Shown one piece after another: positions 53,872-61,529 of a DNA stretch of 64,000 nucleotides (position 1 is the stretch's first letter; the number at the start of each line of letters is the position of its first letter). The DNA comes from Legionella sheltonii (GTDB lineage: Bacteria > Pseudomonadota > Gammaproteobacteria > Legionellales > Legionellaceae). The notes beneath the pieces are model-generated. The model had not been told where the DNA came from, made no database searches, and saw nothing but the letters and a program-made list of their open reading frames with translations. A program made the position numbers and the translations under genes. Location of the stretch: positions 186,001 through 250,000 of the forward strand of contig NZ_JAPHOQ010000005.1 of NCBI RefSeq assembly GCF_026191355.1, written 5' to 3'.

Positions 53872-54789
53872 TTATAATTTGCTAACAACAGAATGATCTT
53901 TATACGGAAACTCATCCCCTGAAATTGCATCGGCAATTTGTTGTTCAATCGTTGTTATTGATTCATCAGCGTCTTTATTATCAACAGGAGAATATATGCC
54001 ATGTCCTACTCTCGGTAGTTGGGATTGAATCCCCTCGTTTAATTGAGCTATTGGATCTAAGATGATTAATTCGCCGTCTCCCGTGATGTTGAAAGCAACG
54101 CTGTCACCAAATAAAGGTGTAGGATTTGCTTTTGCTTGCGTTAATAATTTAAAAGTTTGTTTATAGCATAGGCTTGGTTCTTCATATTCGCTTCCAGGAC
54201 CTACTAAGGTCACTTGATCTTCTAAGTCCGACCAACGGAGTTTTCTGTCTGTAAGCTTATGTAGGTCAGAAAGAATTCGATCCAATTCTTCTTGAACGGC
54301 ACTCGTTGTGGTTCGATCCCCAAATATATGGGCGACATAATAACAAGGCGTGCCTTTTGCATCGGTTGTGGCGACCAAAACACCGGTACAGTGTAAAAAC
54401 CCTTCGGTCCCTAGAATGTCTAAATCACCGTCTTTAAAACCTGCTCCAGCATCTGCTCCTACTCGATAACAGCGTAATTTCTTCATGCTTCCAAGCTGTT
54501 CCGAATTAGGTATATAAATTGATGAAAAATTCTTGCACTGTTGTAAGAGTGAGCTGATTTCTGATTCTTTAGAATCTTCTTGTTTTTTCTTTAGACTCTT
54601 GAACAGTATTGCGACTCTCCAATTGTCCTTGTCGCCCATATCAAAACTCGACATGACTTCCAAGGCTTCATCAATCTTTTCGAAGGATGAAAGTTTTTTA
54701 TAATATTCGGATGCTTCACTTAACCTGATGTTTTCTGTATCCAGCAAAACGAGCTCATGGTTATCTTTTTGGACAACAATCTTGACCAT
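53872..54789 (-). CDS. Hypothetical protein, possible CheD/CNF-like deamidase fold
   Basis: This 305-residue protein has no clear family match. The central part has 'GTEGFLHCTGVLVATTDAKG' then 'PCYYVAHIFGD', a Cys134 and His154 about 20 residues apart in a strand context. That resembles the Cys-His arrangement of CheD and CNF-type deamidases, in which a Cys after a strand and a following His form the active site. The resemblance is weak and may be chance. AAAAGG precedes ATG 54789. No signal peptide; the acidic C-terminus is compatible with an effector. Confidence 0.6.
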   Translation of the reverse strand: MVKIVVQKDNHELVLLDTENIRLSEASEYYKKLSSFEKIDEALEVMSSFDMGDKDNWRVAILFKSLKKKQEDSKESEISSLLQQCKNFSSIYIPNSEQLGSMKKLRCYRVGADAGAGFKDGDLDILGTEGFLHCTGVLVATTDAKGTPCYYVAHIFGDRTTTSAVQEELDRILSDLHKLTDRKLRWSDLEDQVTLVGPGSEYEEPSLCYKQTFKLLTQAKANPTPLFGDSVAFNITGDGELIILDPIAQLNEGIQSQLPRVGHGIYSPVDNKDADESITTIEQQIADAISGDEFPYKDHSVVSKL

Positions 54790-54977
54790 GACAGCACCTT
54801 TTCTATGGATGATTATTAATTATACACATTGATTGCCTTTAATGTAAACATAGTGATCATATAGGTTAAAATTTGAATTATTGGTCGATTAAGAGTCTGG
54901 CGCATACAGAGGCTCAGCACCAGGGACGTTTCTTTGAGAGTTGTTTTTGAAAGGAGTTGAGTTGGCAGTGTCTGCTT

Positions 54978-56147
54978 TTATTGGGAATACAGCCACTGAG
55001 CTAATGCATCAACTCCTGCTTTTAAATCGTCTCCGTCGGCTCCAAAAGACATCCGCACATAACCTTCTTTGCCAAATGCAATTCCTGGAACCAGGGCAAC
55101 ATGAGCTTCTTCCAAAGCGTGTTTACAAAATTCTTCCGAGCTTGCCTTGTTAAAACCCAGGCTTTTTAATGACAGGAACAGATAGAGTGATGAAGCTGGG
55201 GTAGTTAGGGTTAAGCCAAAAGCATCATTTAAAGCATTAATAAGCGTATCTCTTCTTTTTTGCATGCATTGTTGTACCCAAATACTTACATAATTTATTT
55301 CAGTTAAAGCCGCCATAGCTGCCGATTGACTTAAAGTGGTTACGCCGCTGGTGCTTTGACTAACCAATGCAGTTAAGGGTTGAATGATGGATTGGGGCGC
55401 GAAAACAAAACCAATTCGCCAGCCGGTCATGGCAAAATTTTTTGAGCAACTTTGAATAACAATAACCCGGTCCTGATATTGGGGAAAAGAACCACACGAT
55501 ATATAGGAATGCCCATCGTAGGTGAGGGCACTGTATACTTCATCCGCGATAACGAGTAGATCGTGTTCCTGCGCAACGTGCAGCAGTTCAAGAAGCTCGT
55601 CTTCAGTATATAATGCGCCGGTTGGATTAGTGGCGTTATTCAGAATAAGAAGTTTACTTTGCGGCGTACATGCTTTTTTCAGTGACTGGGCTGTCAACTT
55701 CCATCCATCTGTTTCTTTGGTGTCAACGATGACTGGATTTCCGCCAAATAACTGAGTCATCGCTGGATAAGAAACCCAATAGGGGGCGGGGATAATGACT
55801 TCATCGTTTTGTTGCACTAGTAATTGCATCAGCAAATAGATTCCAAATTTTCCACCATTTACGACAAGACAGTTTTCTTTTTTAAACGAACAGCCATACG
55901 TTTTATTCATCCATACACTGGCTAGATCCCGTAGTTCCGAAATACCTGCTACTGGAGGATAAAGGGTTTGTCCTTGTTCCAGGGCGTATGTGGTCGCAGT
56001 AACAATTGCGGGATGGGGGGGCAATTTGGGCTCACCGGCGCTGAGGTTATAAATTTTAATGCCTTCATTTATTTTTAGCTGAGCTAATGAATTAATCGCC
56101 ACGGTTGCAGAATCTTCAGGTAACCTCTTTTTTATAAAATGATTCAT
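54978..56147 (-). CDS. PLP-dependent aminotransferase (class I/II), aromatic operon
   Basis: This 389-residue enzyme has the fold-type I signature: 'NGGKFGIYLLMQLL', 'LLILNNATNPTGALY', 'LLVIADEVYSALTYDG' and the PLP-binding Lys in 'VIQSCSKNFAMTGWRIGFV'. It resembles bacterial aspartate/prephenate-type aminotransferases. Its ATG overlaps the last base of the chorismate mutase stop, so translation is coupled. In this operon it probably transaminates phenylpyruvate, prephenate or a related keto acid. Amino donor unknown. Confidence 0.9.
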   Translation of the reverse strand: MNHFIKKRLPEDSATVAINSLAQLKINEGIKIYNLSAGEPKLPPHPAIVTATTYALEQGQTLYPPVAGISELRDLASVWMNKTYGCSFKKENCLVVNGGKFGIYLLMQLLVQQNDEVIIPAPYWVSYPAMTQLFGGNPVIVDTKETDGWKLTAQSLKKACTPQSKLLILNNATNPTGALYTEDELLELLHVAQEHDLLVIADEVYSALTYDGHSYISCGSFPQYQDRVIVIQSCSKNFAMTGWRIGFVFAPQSIIQPLTALVSQSTSGVTTLSQSAAMAALTEINYVSIWVQQCMQKRRDTLINALNDAFGLTLTTPASSLYLFLSLKSLGFNKASSEEFCKHALEEAHVALVPGIAFGKEGYVRMSFGADGDDLKAGVDALAQWLYSQ

Positions 56148-56407
56148 TATTTTTGCACCTTTCTCGAGTTGGATATGATGATTTTGAATAAGCGATTAAT
56201 AAATTCCTCTTGCAAGTGGTACTGCTTGGACAAATGTTCATAATACTCAAACAATTGCTTTTCACGCGAGCGGTCCAGTACTTTTTTTCCTTCTTGCGAT
56301 TTTAGCGCACCAATTTGTTTTGAAAGTTCTTGACGCTTTGCCAATATTTCAATGATGCAAGCATCAGTCTGTTCAATTTGTTTTCTCAATTCTTCGAGTG
56401 TAGGCAT
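56147..56407 (-). CDS. Chorismate mutase (AroQ type)
   Basis: This 86-residue all-helical protein matches AroQ: 'ELRKQIEQTDACIIEILAKRQELSKQIGALKSQEGKKVLDRSREKQLFEYYE'. Arg8, Arg25 and Lys35 lie in the places used to bind chorismate. It converts chorismate to prephenate. It is free-standing, where many bacteria fuse it to the prephenate dehydratase. A strong AAGGAGG precedes ATG 56407. It starts 10 bp after the dehydratase-like gene and ends on the aminotransferase start. Confidence 0.9.
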   Translation of the reverse strand: MPTLEELRKQIEQTDACIIEILAKRQELSKQIGALKSQEGKKVLDRSREKQLFEYYEHLSKQYHLQEEFINRLFKIIISNSRKVQK

Positions 56408-56417
56408 GATATCCTCC

Positions 56418-56993
56418 TTACTTGAGAAGTCGTGCGTTTTTTACCAGGATAAAAGCAGTTCGATTGGGATGGCTGTCTTGGATTTTTGCTGCCTTTATTT
56501 CTAAACCATACAGTTCGGCACAACGTGCTGAGGCAATGATTGCTGAATGGGGTGGCAATATTCCTTCCGCTAAGTCCTTGGCTGCTTTTGCTGTATCAAT
56601 CCATTCCAGTTGTTCCGTGTTGCTGAAATTTTTTTGTAGAAATTGACGGCATTGGGCAAACCCTTGAGGATGTGACACAATGTGCGTAATTTGATGGGAT
56701 TGAATGCCTGGTCGTACGAGGAGACATTGATTGATTTCATGCCATAGTTCATCAATAGGAGTAAATAAATGTCTTCCCATGGCTTGGAATGCTGGCTTGA
56801 CCAATCCACCTATAAGATTTACGACAGGCACTATACCCAGATCGACACGTTCATTTTCGATTGCAAGCAGAACACCTTCCATATCCAGTAAGTGAACAAG
56901 AGTTGGAGCTAGCCCTTTTTGCTTCGCATACACCAAGGCCGCTTCCTCAGAAAACGAACCTGCATCTCCTGAAATACCAAATAAAGTATTCAT
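56418..56993 (-). CDS. Prephenate dehydratase-like protein with altered active-site motifs
   Basis: This 191-residue protein has the prephenate dehydratase catalytic domain layout ('GISGDAGSFSEEAAL', 'NQCLLVRPG', 'VSHPQGFAQCRQFL', 'WIDTAKAAKDLAEG') but no C-terminal ACT regulatory domain. Two signatures are changed: the PIENS-like block is 'VPVVNLIGGL' (55-63), and the TRF block is 'NRTAF' (177-181), so the Arg is absent. The PDT-related non-aromatising prephenate decarboxylases (BacA/AerD type) also lack such residues. It could be a true but divergent dehydratase or a decarboxylase. Its ATG overlaps the DAHP synthase stop by 4 bp. Confidence 0.78.
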   Translation of the reverse strand: MNTLFGISGDAGSFSEEAALVYAKQKGLAPTLVHLLDMEGVLLAIENERVDLGIVPVVNLIGGLVKPAFQAMGRHLFTPIDELWHEINQCLLVRPGIQSHQITHIVSHPQGFAQCRQFLQKNFSNTEQLEWIDTAKAAKDLAEGILPPHSAIIASARCAELYGLEIKAAKIQDSHPNRTAFILVKNARLLK

Positions 56994-58069
56994 ACCTGTA
57001 CCTCCATTGCCAACTCATTTGTTTCTAAAGAGCGCATCTTAGCGAGTTCCAGCAAAAACGTTTCGGTCTGTTCCCAACTGAGGCATGGATCCGTAATCGA
57101 TAGCCCGCTTAAATCAAGGTCGTCCGGATTCATCGCATCAACTTTTTGATTCCCTTCTTTGATAAAACTTTCCATCATGAAACCTTTAACCAACTTTTTT
57201 AAATCCGGGTGGCTTTGAATGCTTTTTAAAACGTTTAAAGCAATAGCAGGTTGTAATTGGTGATTTTTTTTGCCGTCTACCAAGCAATTATCATGGCTGA
57301 CATCAACAATAATCGACGGGTTGATGATCTGATGCATGTCCATATGATGTTTTACTTCTTTAAGATGGGTAATGGAATAATTAGGGGCATTATTGGAGCC
57401 GCGTAAAACCATATGCGCGTGCGGATTTCCATGGGTTTGTACTTCGTAGCCATCGAATACCGCAACATGATCATGTTGGGAGGCAACAATACTATTTACG
57501 CCGATAGCCAATGAACCGTGAGTGGGGTTTTTTAATCCTACAGCGCAGTCTAGGGAGGAAGCAAAAATTCGATGCTCCTGATCTTCAGAACTGCGGGCCC
57601 CAATTGCAACCCAAGACAGAAGTTCCAGAAATCCTTTAGCATTATGGGTAAACAATGCTTCATCAGCGATGGGCAATCCCATTTCAATGACCTTAACCAT
57701 CATATCTCGGGTATATTTTATTCCAGATGCAATATCTGGGGCTGAGAATAAATCAGGTTGGTTTACAGGACCGGTCCATCCCTTAGTTGTTCGCGGTTTT
57801 TGAATATAAACTCGCATAATGAGTTTTAATTCGTTTTTCACTTTCTTGTTTAATTGCACTAAACGGTGAGCATATTCCAGTACTGCTTTTTTCGGCCACG
57901 CAGAACAAGGTCCGACTATCATTAAGAGACGGTTATCACGACCTTCTAAAATGGCTTTGACCTCTTCCCGGTCACGAGCAATTTGTTGGTGGGCCAAAGG
58001 AGACAATGGAATTTCTTGAATAATTTCTTCTACAGGAGGTAGTTTCTTTAAGACGGAATAGCTCATCAT
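56990..58069 (-). CDS. 3-deoxy-7-phosphoheptulonate (DAHP) synthase
   Basis: This 359-residue enzyme joins phosphoenolpyruvate and erythrose 4-phosphate, the first step of the shikimate pathway. It has 'IVGPCSAWPKKA', 'MRVYIQKPRTTKGWTGPVNQP', 'SWVAIGARSSEDQEHR', 'GLKNPTHGSL', 'HAHMVLRGSNNAPNY' and 'VDVSHDNC', the metal and substrate residues of class I (AroFGH) enzymes. It is first in the operon behind the Phe leader, so it is probably attenuated by Phe supply. Two ATG codons (58069, 58066) follow GGAGG; a small upstream ORF (58066-58137) overlaps them. Confidence 0.94.
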   Translation of the reverse strand: MMSYSVLKKLPPVEEIIQEIPLSPLAHQQIARDREEVKAILEGRDNRLLMIVGPCSAWPKKAVLEYAHRLVQLNKKVKNELKLIMRVYIQKPRTTKGWTGPVNQPDLFSAPDIASGIKYTRDMMVKVIEMGLPIADEALFTHNAKGFLELLSWVAIGARSSEDQEHRIFASSLDCAVGLKNPTHGSLAIGVNSIVASQHDHVAVFDGYEVQTHGNPHAHMVLRGSNNAPNYSITHLKEVKHHMDMHQIINPSIIVDVSHDNCLVDGKKNHQLQPAIALNVLKSIQSHPDLKKLVKGFMMESFIKEGNQKVDAMNPDDLDLSGLSITDPCLSWEQTETFLLELAKMRSLETNELAMEVQV

Positions 58070-58137
58070 CCCCTCCTACATACAGTAAGTACTTTGGATA
58101 GAGCCTGGGCACGATGTGTTCGCGATTGATGGTGCAT
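58066..58137 (-). CDS. 23-codon upstream ORF overlapping the DAHP synthase start
   Basis: ATG 58137 has a strong AGAGGAG upstream and encodes 'MHHQSRTHRAQALSKVLTVC' plus three residues, stopping at TGA 58066-58068 within the ATGATGAG start region of DAHP synthase. The peptide is basic and shows no run of a single amino acid. It could couple translation or form a second leader. It is not proven to be made. Confidence 0.45.
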   Translation of the reverse strand: MHHQSRTHRAQALSKVLTVCRRG

Positions 58138-58205
58138 GATGGACACTCCTCTTTGGGTTCTATCCAACTCCCATGCTTTTTCTTGTCTGGGAATTCGGGT
58201 ACCAA

Positions 58206-58229
58206 AACCCCCAGACTAAGCTGGGGGTT
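58206..58229 (-). promoter_or_regulatory. Attenuator terminator with competing antiterminator
   Basis: On the minus strand AACCCCCAG, loop CTTAGT and CTGGGGGTT then TT form a 9 bp stem with a short T tail. It begins 18 bp after the leader stop. Part of the stem (58219-58225) can instead pair with 58257-58263, which lies in the last codons of the leader peptide. The two pairings exclude each other, the arrangement expected of amino-acid attenuation. Confidence 0.82.
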
Positions 58230-58246
58230 GGAGTGTTAGTTACTTT

Positions 58247-58357
58247 CTACCGACCACCCAGCTGCGGGCTAAAAAAGCTAAAATAAAAAAAGCAAGCAAA
58301 CGCTTGTGCGAAAGCTGCTTCTTTATTTAACTTGTGGTGTACAGTAGAAAGGGACAT
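58247..58357 (-). CDS. Phe-rich leader peptide of the aromatic operon
   Basis: ATG 58357 starts a 36-codon frame ending at TAG 58247-58249. Codons 16-29 encode 'FAQAFACFFYFSFF', seven Phe and one Tyr in 14 codons. This matches the logic of PheL-type leader peptides, where ribosome stalling at Phe codons during Phe shortage prevents terminator formation. The transcription start predicted from the promoter is about 24 bp upstream. The ribosome binding site is weak. The peptide was called from the frame and codons; its role is inferred from the terminator that follows. Confidence 0.8.
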   Translation of the reverse strand: MSLSTVHHKLNKEAAFAQAFACFFYFSFFSPQLGGR

Positions 58358-58387
58358 AAAAATTCTGTAAAAAATATTTGTATTATT

Positions 58388-58417
58388 AATATACAGCTTA
58401 GTTGATGATTCTGTCAA
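58388..58417 (-). promoter_or_regulatory. Sigma-70 promoter of the aromatic operon
   Basis: On the minus strand TTGACA (58417-58412) and TATATT (58393-58388) are 18 bp apart, a near-consensus promoter. It sits 31 bp upstream of the leader ATG. The IS copy 2 ends only 45 bp upstream of its -35. Confidence 0.72.
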
Positions 58418-58628
58418 TACTTCTAAGTAATATTGAATTGATTGGACTGTATCACTTATTAGGGCGTGTTGACAATTTATCCCCACCGGCTACGTGCCGC
58501 GACGTGTTCGCGGCATCCAGGAACTGGTCAAGTTAAAGATGAACTTAATTCATTGCTCTAATCGATTGATGAATAAGAGCAAACTCATAATATATCGATT
58601 TCAATATCAAGTATAAAACGAGTTTGCA

Positions 58629-59378
58629 ATGGCTAGACTGATGCTCAGTGATGAGCTATGGTCTAAGCTAAAGGAGATAATGCTACAACATCAGATATAT
58701 GACAAACCTAATCTTCGTATGATGGTTGAGGCAATGTTATATCGCATGCGTGTAGGCTGCCCTTGGCGAGACCTACCTAAAGAGTTTGGATTTTGGAATT
58801 CTGCCTATCAACAATTCAATCGTTGGTCCTCAAAGAACAAGTTGATGATGATTTTCAAAGCGCTCATACAACATCCTGATCTTGAATGGGAATTTATTGA
58901 TGGCAGTATCGTTCGTGCCCATCAACATAGCTCAGGCGGCATAGGAAAGAAACATCAAGCAATAGGGAAATCCGTTGGTGGTAATACAACAAAAATTCAT
59001 AGGGCAGTTGATGCTTGCGGCCTTCCGATTGAATTTCAATTGACTGGCGGAGAGGTACATGATGCTAAAGCAGCTTCAGGTCTCATTGAAACACTCCCTA
59101 AAGCTGATTACACCATTGCAGACAAAGGATATGATAGCGAGGAAATTCGAGATCAGATTAGGCAAAAATCATCTACTCCAATGATTCCTCGGAAGACGAA
59201 CTCTAAAACTGGGAATGCTGATATTGATTGGGGTCCATACAAATATCGTCATCTAGTTGAAAACGTATTTGCGCGACTTAAACATTTTCGAGCTGTTGCC
59301 ACAAGAGATGATCAATTGAAGAGAAATGATGCGTCAATGCTCGCAATGGCTTGTTCCTATATTTGGCTACCAATGTAA
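58629..59378 (+). CDS. IS5-family transposase (copy 2)
   Basis: This 249-residue protein has the same DDE motifs as copy 1 ('FIDGSIVRAHQH', 'ADKGYDSEEI', 'LVENVFARLKHFRAVATRDDQ'). About seven residues differ, including Gly for Arg in 'DACGLPIE' and Pro for Leu in 'DWGPYKYRH'. All three catalytic positions are intact. It is probably active or recently active. Confidence 0.93.
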   Translation: MARLMLSDELWSKLKEIMLQHQIYDKPNLRMMVEAMLYRMRVGCPWRDLPKEFGFWNSAYQQFNRWSSKNKLMMIFKALIQHPDLEWEFIDGSIVRAHQHSSGGIGKKHQAIGKSVGGNTTKIHRAVDACGLPIEFQLTGGEVHDAKAASGLIETLPKADYTIADKGYDSEEIRDQIRQKSSTPMIPRKTNSKTGNADIDWGPYKYRHLVENVFARLKHFRAVATRDDQLKRNDASMLAMACSYIWLPM

Positions 59379-59442
59379 TCCGTGAAATTTAGGTGATATC
59401 ATCGCATTGAGTCCAACACTCTGAGCAAAACAAGGAAGCCAA

Positions 59443-59733
59443 ATGAAGTCATTTTATGTCTATATTATGGCAAGCAAGCGAAATGGTACACTATACGCTG
59501 GTTCAACATCAGATTTAATTAAACGAGTCTGGGAACATAAAAACAACCTGATTCCGGGATTTACAGCTAAGTACAATGTACATATATTGGTTTATTATGA
59601 GGTTCATGAAACCTATATAGAAGCTGCTCGACGTGAAAAGCGATTCAAAAATTGGCCCAGGCAGTGGAAGTTAAATTTGATTGAGAACCTAAATACAGAA
59701 TGGCATGATCTTTATGAAGAAATTTGCCACTGA
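59443..59733 (+). CDS. GIY-YIG nuclease-like protein carried by IS (copy 2)
   Basis: This 96-residue protein is identical to that at 32086 and complete, with the GIY-YIG strands ('FYVYIM', 'TLYAGST'), Arg in 'LIKRVWEH' and Glu in 'AARREKRFKNW'. It follows the transposase by 64 bp in the same orientation, inside the element. Identity at the protein level, while the transposase has about seven changes, suggests selection or recent exchange. Confidence 0.9.
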   Translation: MKSFYVYIMASKRNGTLYAGSTSDLIKRVWEHKNNLIPGFTAKYNVHILVYYEVHETYIEAARREKRFKNWPRQWKLNLIENLNTEWHDLYEEICH

Positions 59734-59950
59734 TTAAGATCGGCTGGTTGCCGCGAACACGTCGCGGCACGTAGGCGGTGGGGATGAATTGTCAACACGC
59801 CCTAATAAATAGAAAATTTTTTCTTCACTAAATTATCACTTCATTATCTTGAGGAGCTTAAGAGGAAGACTCTCTTCATGGTGACACCTTTTTCCAAAAC
59901 ATCGTCTATGCCACATTCAGGAGATTCCTCACTTGTTCGAAATAATCTGT

Positions 59951-61336
59951 TTAAAGGTAATCCAATGGATTGGTGCTCAATGTTTTGGTATCAGTGTCTT
60001 GCTCGGAAGAGGGGGGCTTAAATCCGCTGAATATTCCGATTTGGCTGGGTTTAGCCTCTTCCTTTTGGGGGTGGCGTAAAATAATTAAAGCAGACTGTAA
60101 TTGTTTTGCTGTTTGGGCAAATACTTCAGGACATTGGGTTAACACTTTTTCCCATGGTTTGTCTTCTAAAGATACATATAATTTTTGTTCTAAAAGCTCA
60201 TCACGAACAATCTGATAGATTATATTTGCCAGATAATTTTTACCGAATGAATCACAAACTCCTTTTTCTTCAAGGGAATTAATGATCTGCTGCAACTCAT
60301 TTAATTTTGCCGTTATGCCTTCATTGTGTTTAAAACTGTTAAATAAAGAGTGCGCATCCTTGATATCAAAAAAACTGTACTCAACACCTAATTCATTTAA
60401 ATACTTATCTTCTTGGCAGTAAGACGCAGGCCGTTCACCTCGAATCCAAAAACCTAATTCTGCGCATAGTTCTATGGCTTTGTCGTCATGAGTGAACAGT
60501 TCAAGTTTTTTTACCCGGTTCTCTGTCAATATAGAATTTAAAGCCAATCTTAATGCAGCAGTACAAAGTTTTTTATCATTTTGATGAATCTTAAGATCTT
60601 CGAGAAAGGTAATATGCTGAATCACGCTTTCATCAGGATAATAATCAAAATCAAGGATCAGGGTCTTATCGTGTAACACTTGAATTTTGTTGTTTACTCG
60701 TTGCACGGTTAAATGACTGGATGTTTCATCCAAGAGAGGCGGCAGTTTTGGTTCATATTTTTTTGATGCAAAAGATTTTGATTTTTCAAGTAATGCTTCA
60801 TCAATTATCTTATAACTAAAGCGTTCAATAAGATAATAATGACTTTTTTGATCCTCTCCAGAACGCTGTAACCAATCTGGAAATACTGCTTCTGTTTTAT
60901 AACCTATGGAATCCGAAAGATGGAACGCTTTGTTGTTTCCGCCACTTTGAGTGAAACGAATGCATTTAACTTTAGGATTTTGTTTTACAATTTCTTCAAA
61001 TTCTTTCCAAAAAACTTTGCCATAGCCTTTATTGAGGTACTGGCTATCCACTCCCATGGAACAAAATTCCGCAACATGTTCATAAGGTCCAGAGAGATAT
61101 TTTATTCGACGAACACCAACAATTGTTTCTTTGTCATCGATTAAATCGACCATGACGTAGACGTCGCTTTGTTGATTGAGACGGTCAAAGGTTGCTTTAA
61201 AGGATACCAAATCTTTTTTAGTAAAAGACATCCATTGGATTATATGATCTTGCATCCATATTTCCCAAACTCGCTGATAATCGCTTTCTTTAACGCGCCT
61301 CAGAAATGGATGTTTGATTTCTAAAGGTTCTTGCAT
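59951..61336 (-). CDS. Double GNAT-like acetyltransferase, probable effector
   Basis: This 461-residue protein has an N-terminal GNAT domain ('FLRRVKESDYQRVWEIWMQDH', 'AEFCSMGVDSQYLNKGYGKVFWKEFEE', 'IRFTQSGGNNKAFHLSDSIGYKTEAVF'), with the acetyl-CoA loop QYLNKGYGK. A second, weaker GNAT-like region follows (about 205-325; 'KLCTAALRLALNSILTEN', 'ELFTHDDKAIELCAELGF') and lacks an obvious pyrophosphate loop. Residues beyond 330 are helical and then low complexity. Substrate unknown. The absence of a signal peptide and the charged tail fit an effector, without proof. Confidence 0.72.
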   Translation of the reverse strand: MQEPLEIKHPFLRRVKESDYQRVWEIWMQDHIIQWMSFTKKDLVSFKATFDRLNQQSDVYVMVDLIDDKETIVGVRRIKYLSGPYEHVAEFCSMGVDSQYLNKGYGKVFWKEFEEIVKQNPKVKCIRFTQSGGNNKAFHLSDSIGYKTEAVFPDWLQRSGEDQKSHYYLIERFSYKIIDEALLEKSKSFASKKYEPKLPPLLDETSSHLTVQRVNNKIQVLHDKTLILDFDYYPDESVIQHITFLEDLKIHQNDKKLCTAALRLALNSILTENRVKKLELFTHDDKAIELCAELGFWIRGERPASYCQEDKYLNELGVEYSFFDIKDAHSLFNSFKHNEGITAKLNELQQIINSLEEKGVCDSFGKNYLANIIYQIVRDELLEQKLYVSLEDKPWEKVLTQCPEVFAQTAKQLQSALIILRHPQKEEAKPSQIGIFSGFKPPSSEQDTDTKTLSTNPLDYL

Positions 61337-61529
61337 GATGAGTATAAAAAATAAGCATGTTTCATGGTATTCCCTTTTAGTTCAAAAGTCAATCAGTTAA
61401 TGCATTTTATGATCAGTCGGCATTAAGGAGACTAGCCCTATATTCGCGTCAGGGTAATACGACCTGATGCACTTGCCACTAGCGGATAACAAAGCTATAT
61501 TTTTACTTCTCTTTCTAAGAAAATCAGCA

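Larger units (their letters stand above)
58462..59802 (+). mobile_element. IS5-type element carrying a GIY-YIG gene, copy 2
   Basis: This 1341 bp element has the same ends and gene order as copy 1 (32017), in the opposite orientation, with TA at 58460-58461 and 59803-59804. The subterminal hairpins have loop CGTGT here against CTTGT in copy 1, and in each copy both ends share the same version. It lies 45 bp upstream of the aromatic-operon promoter and does not interrupt a recognised gene. Confidence 0.94.
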
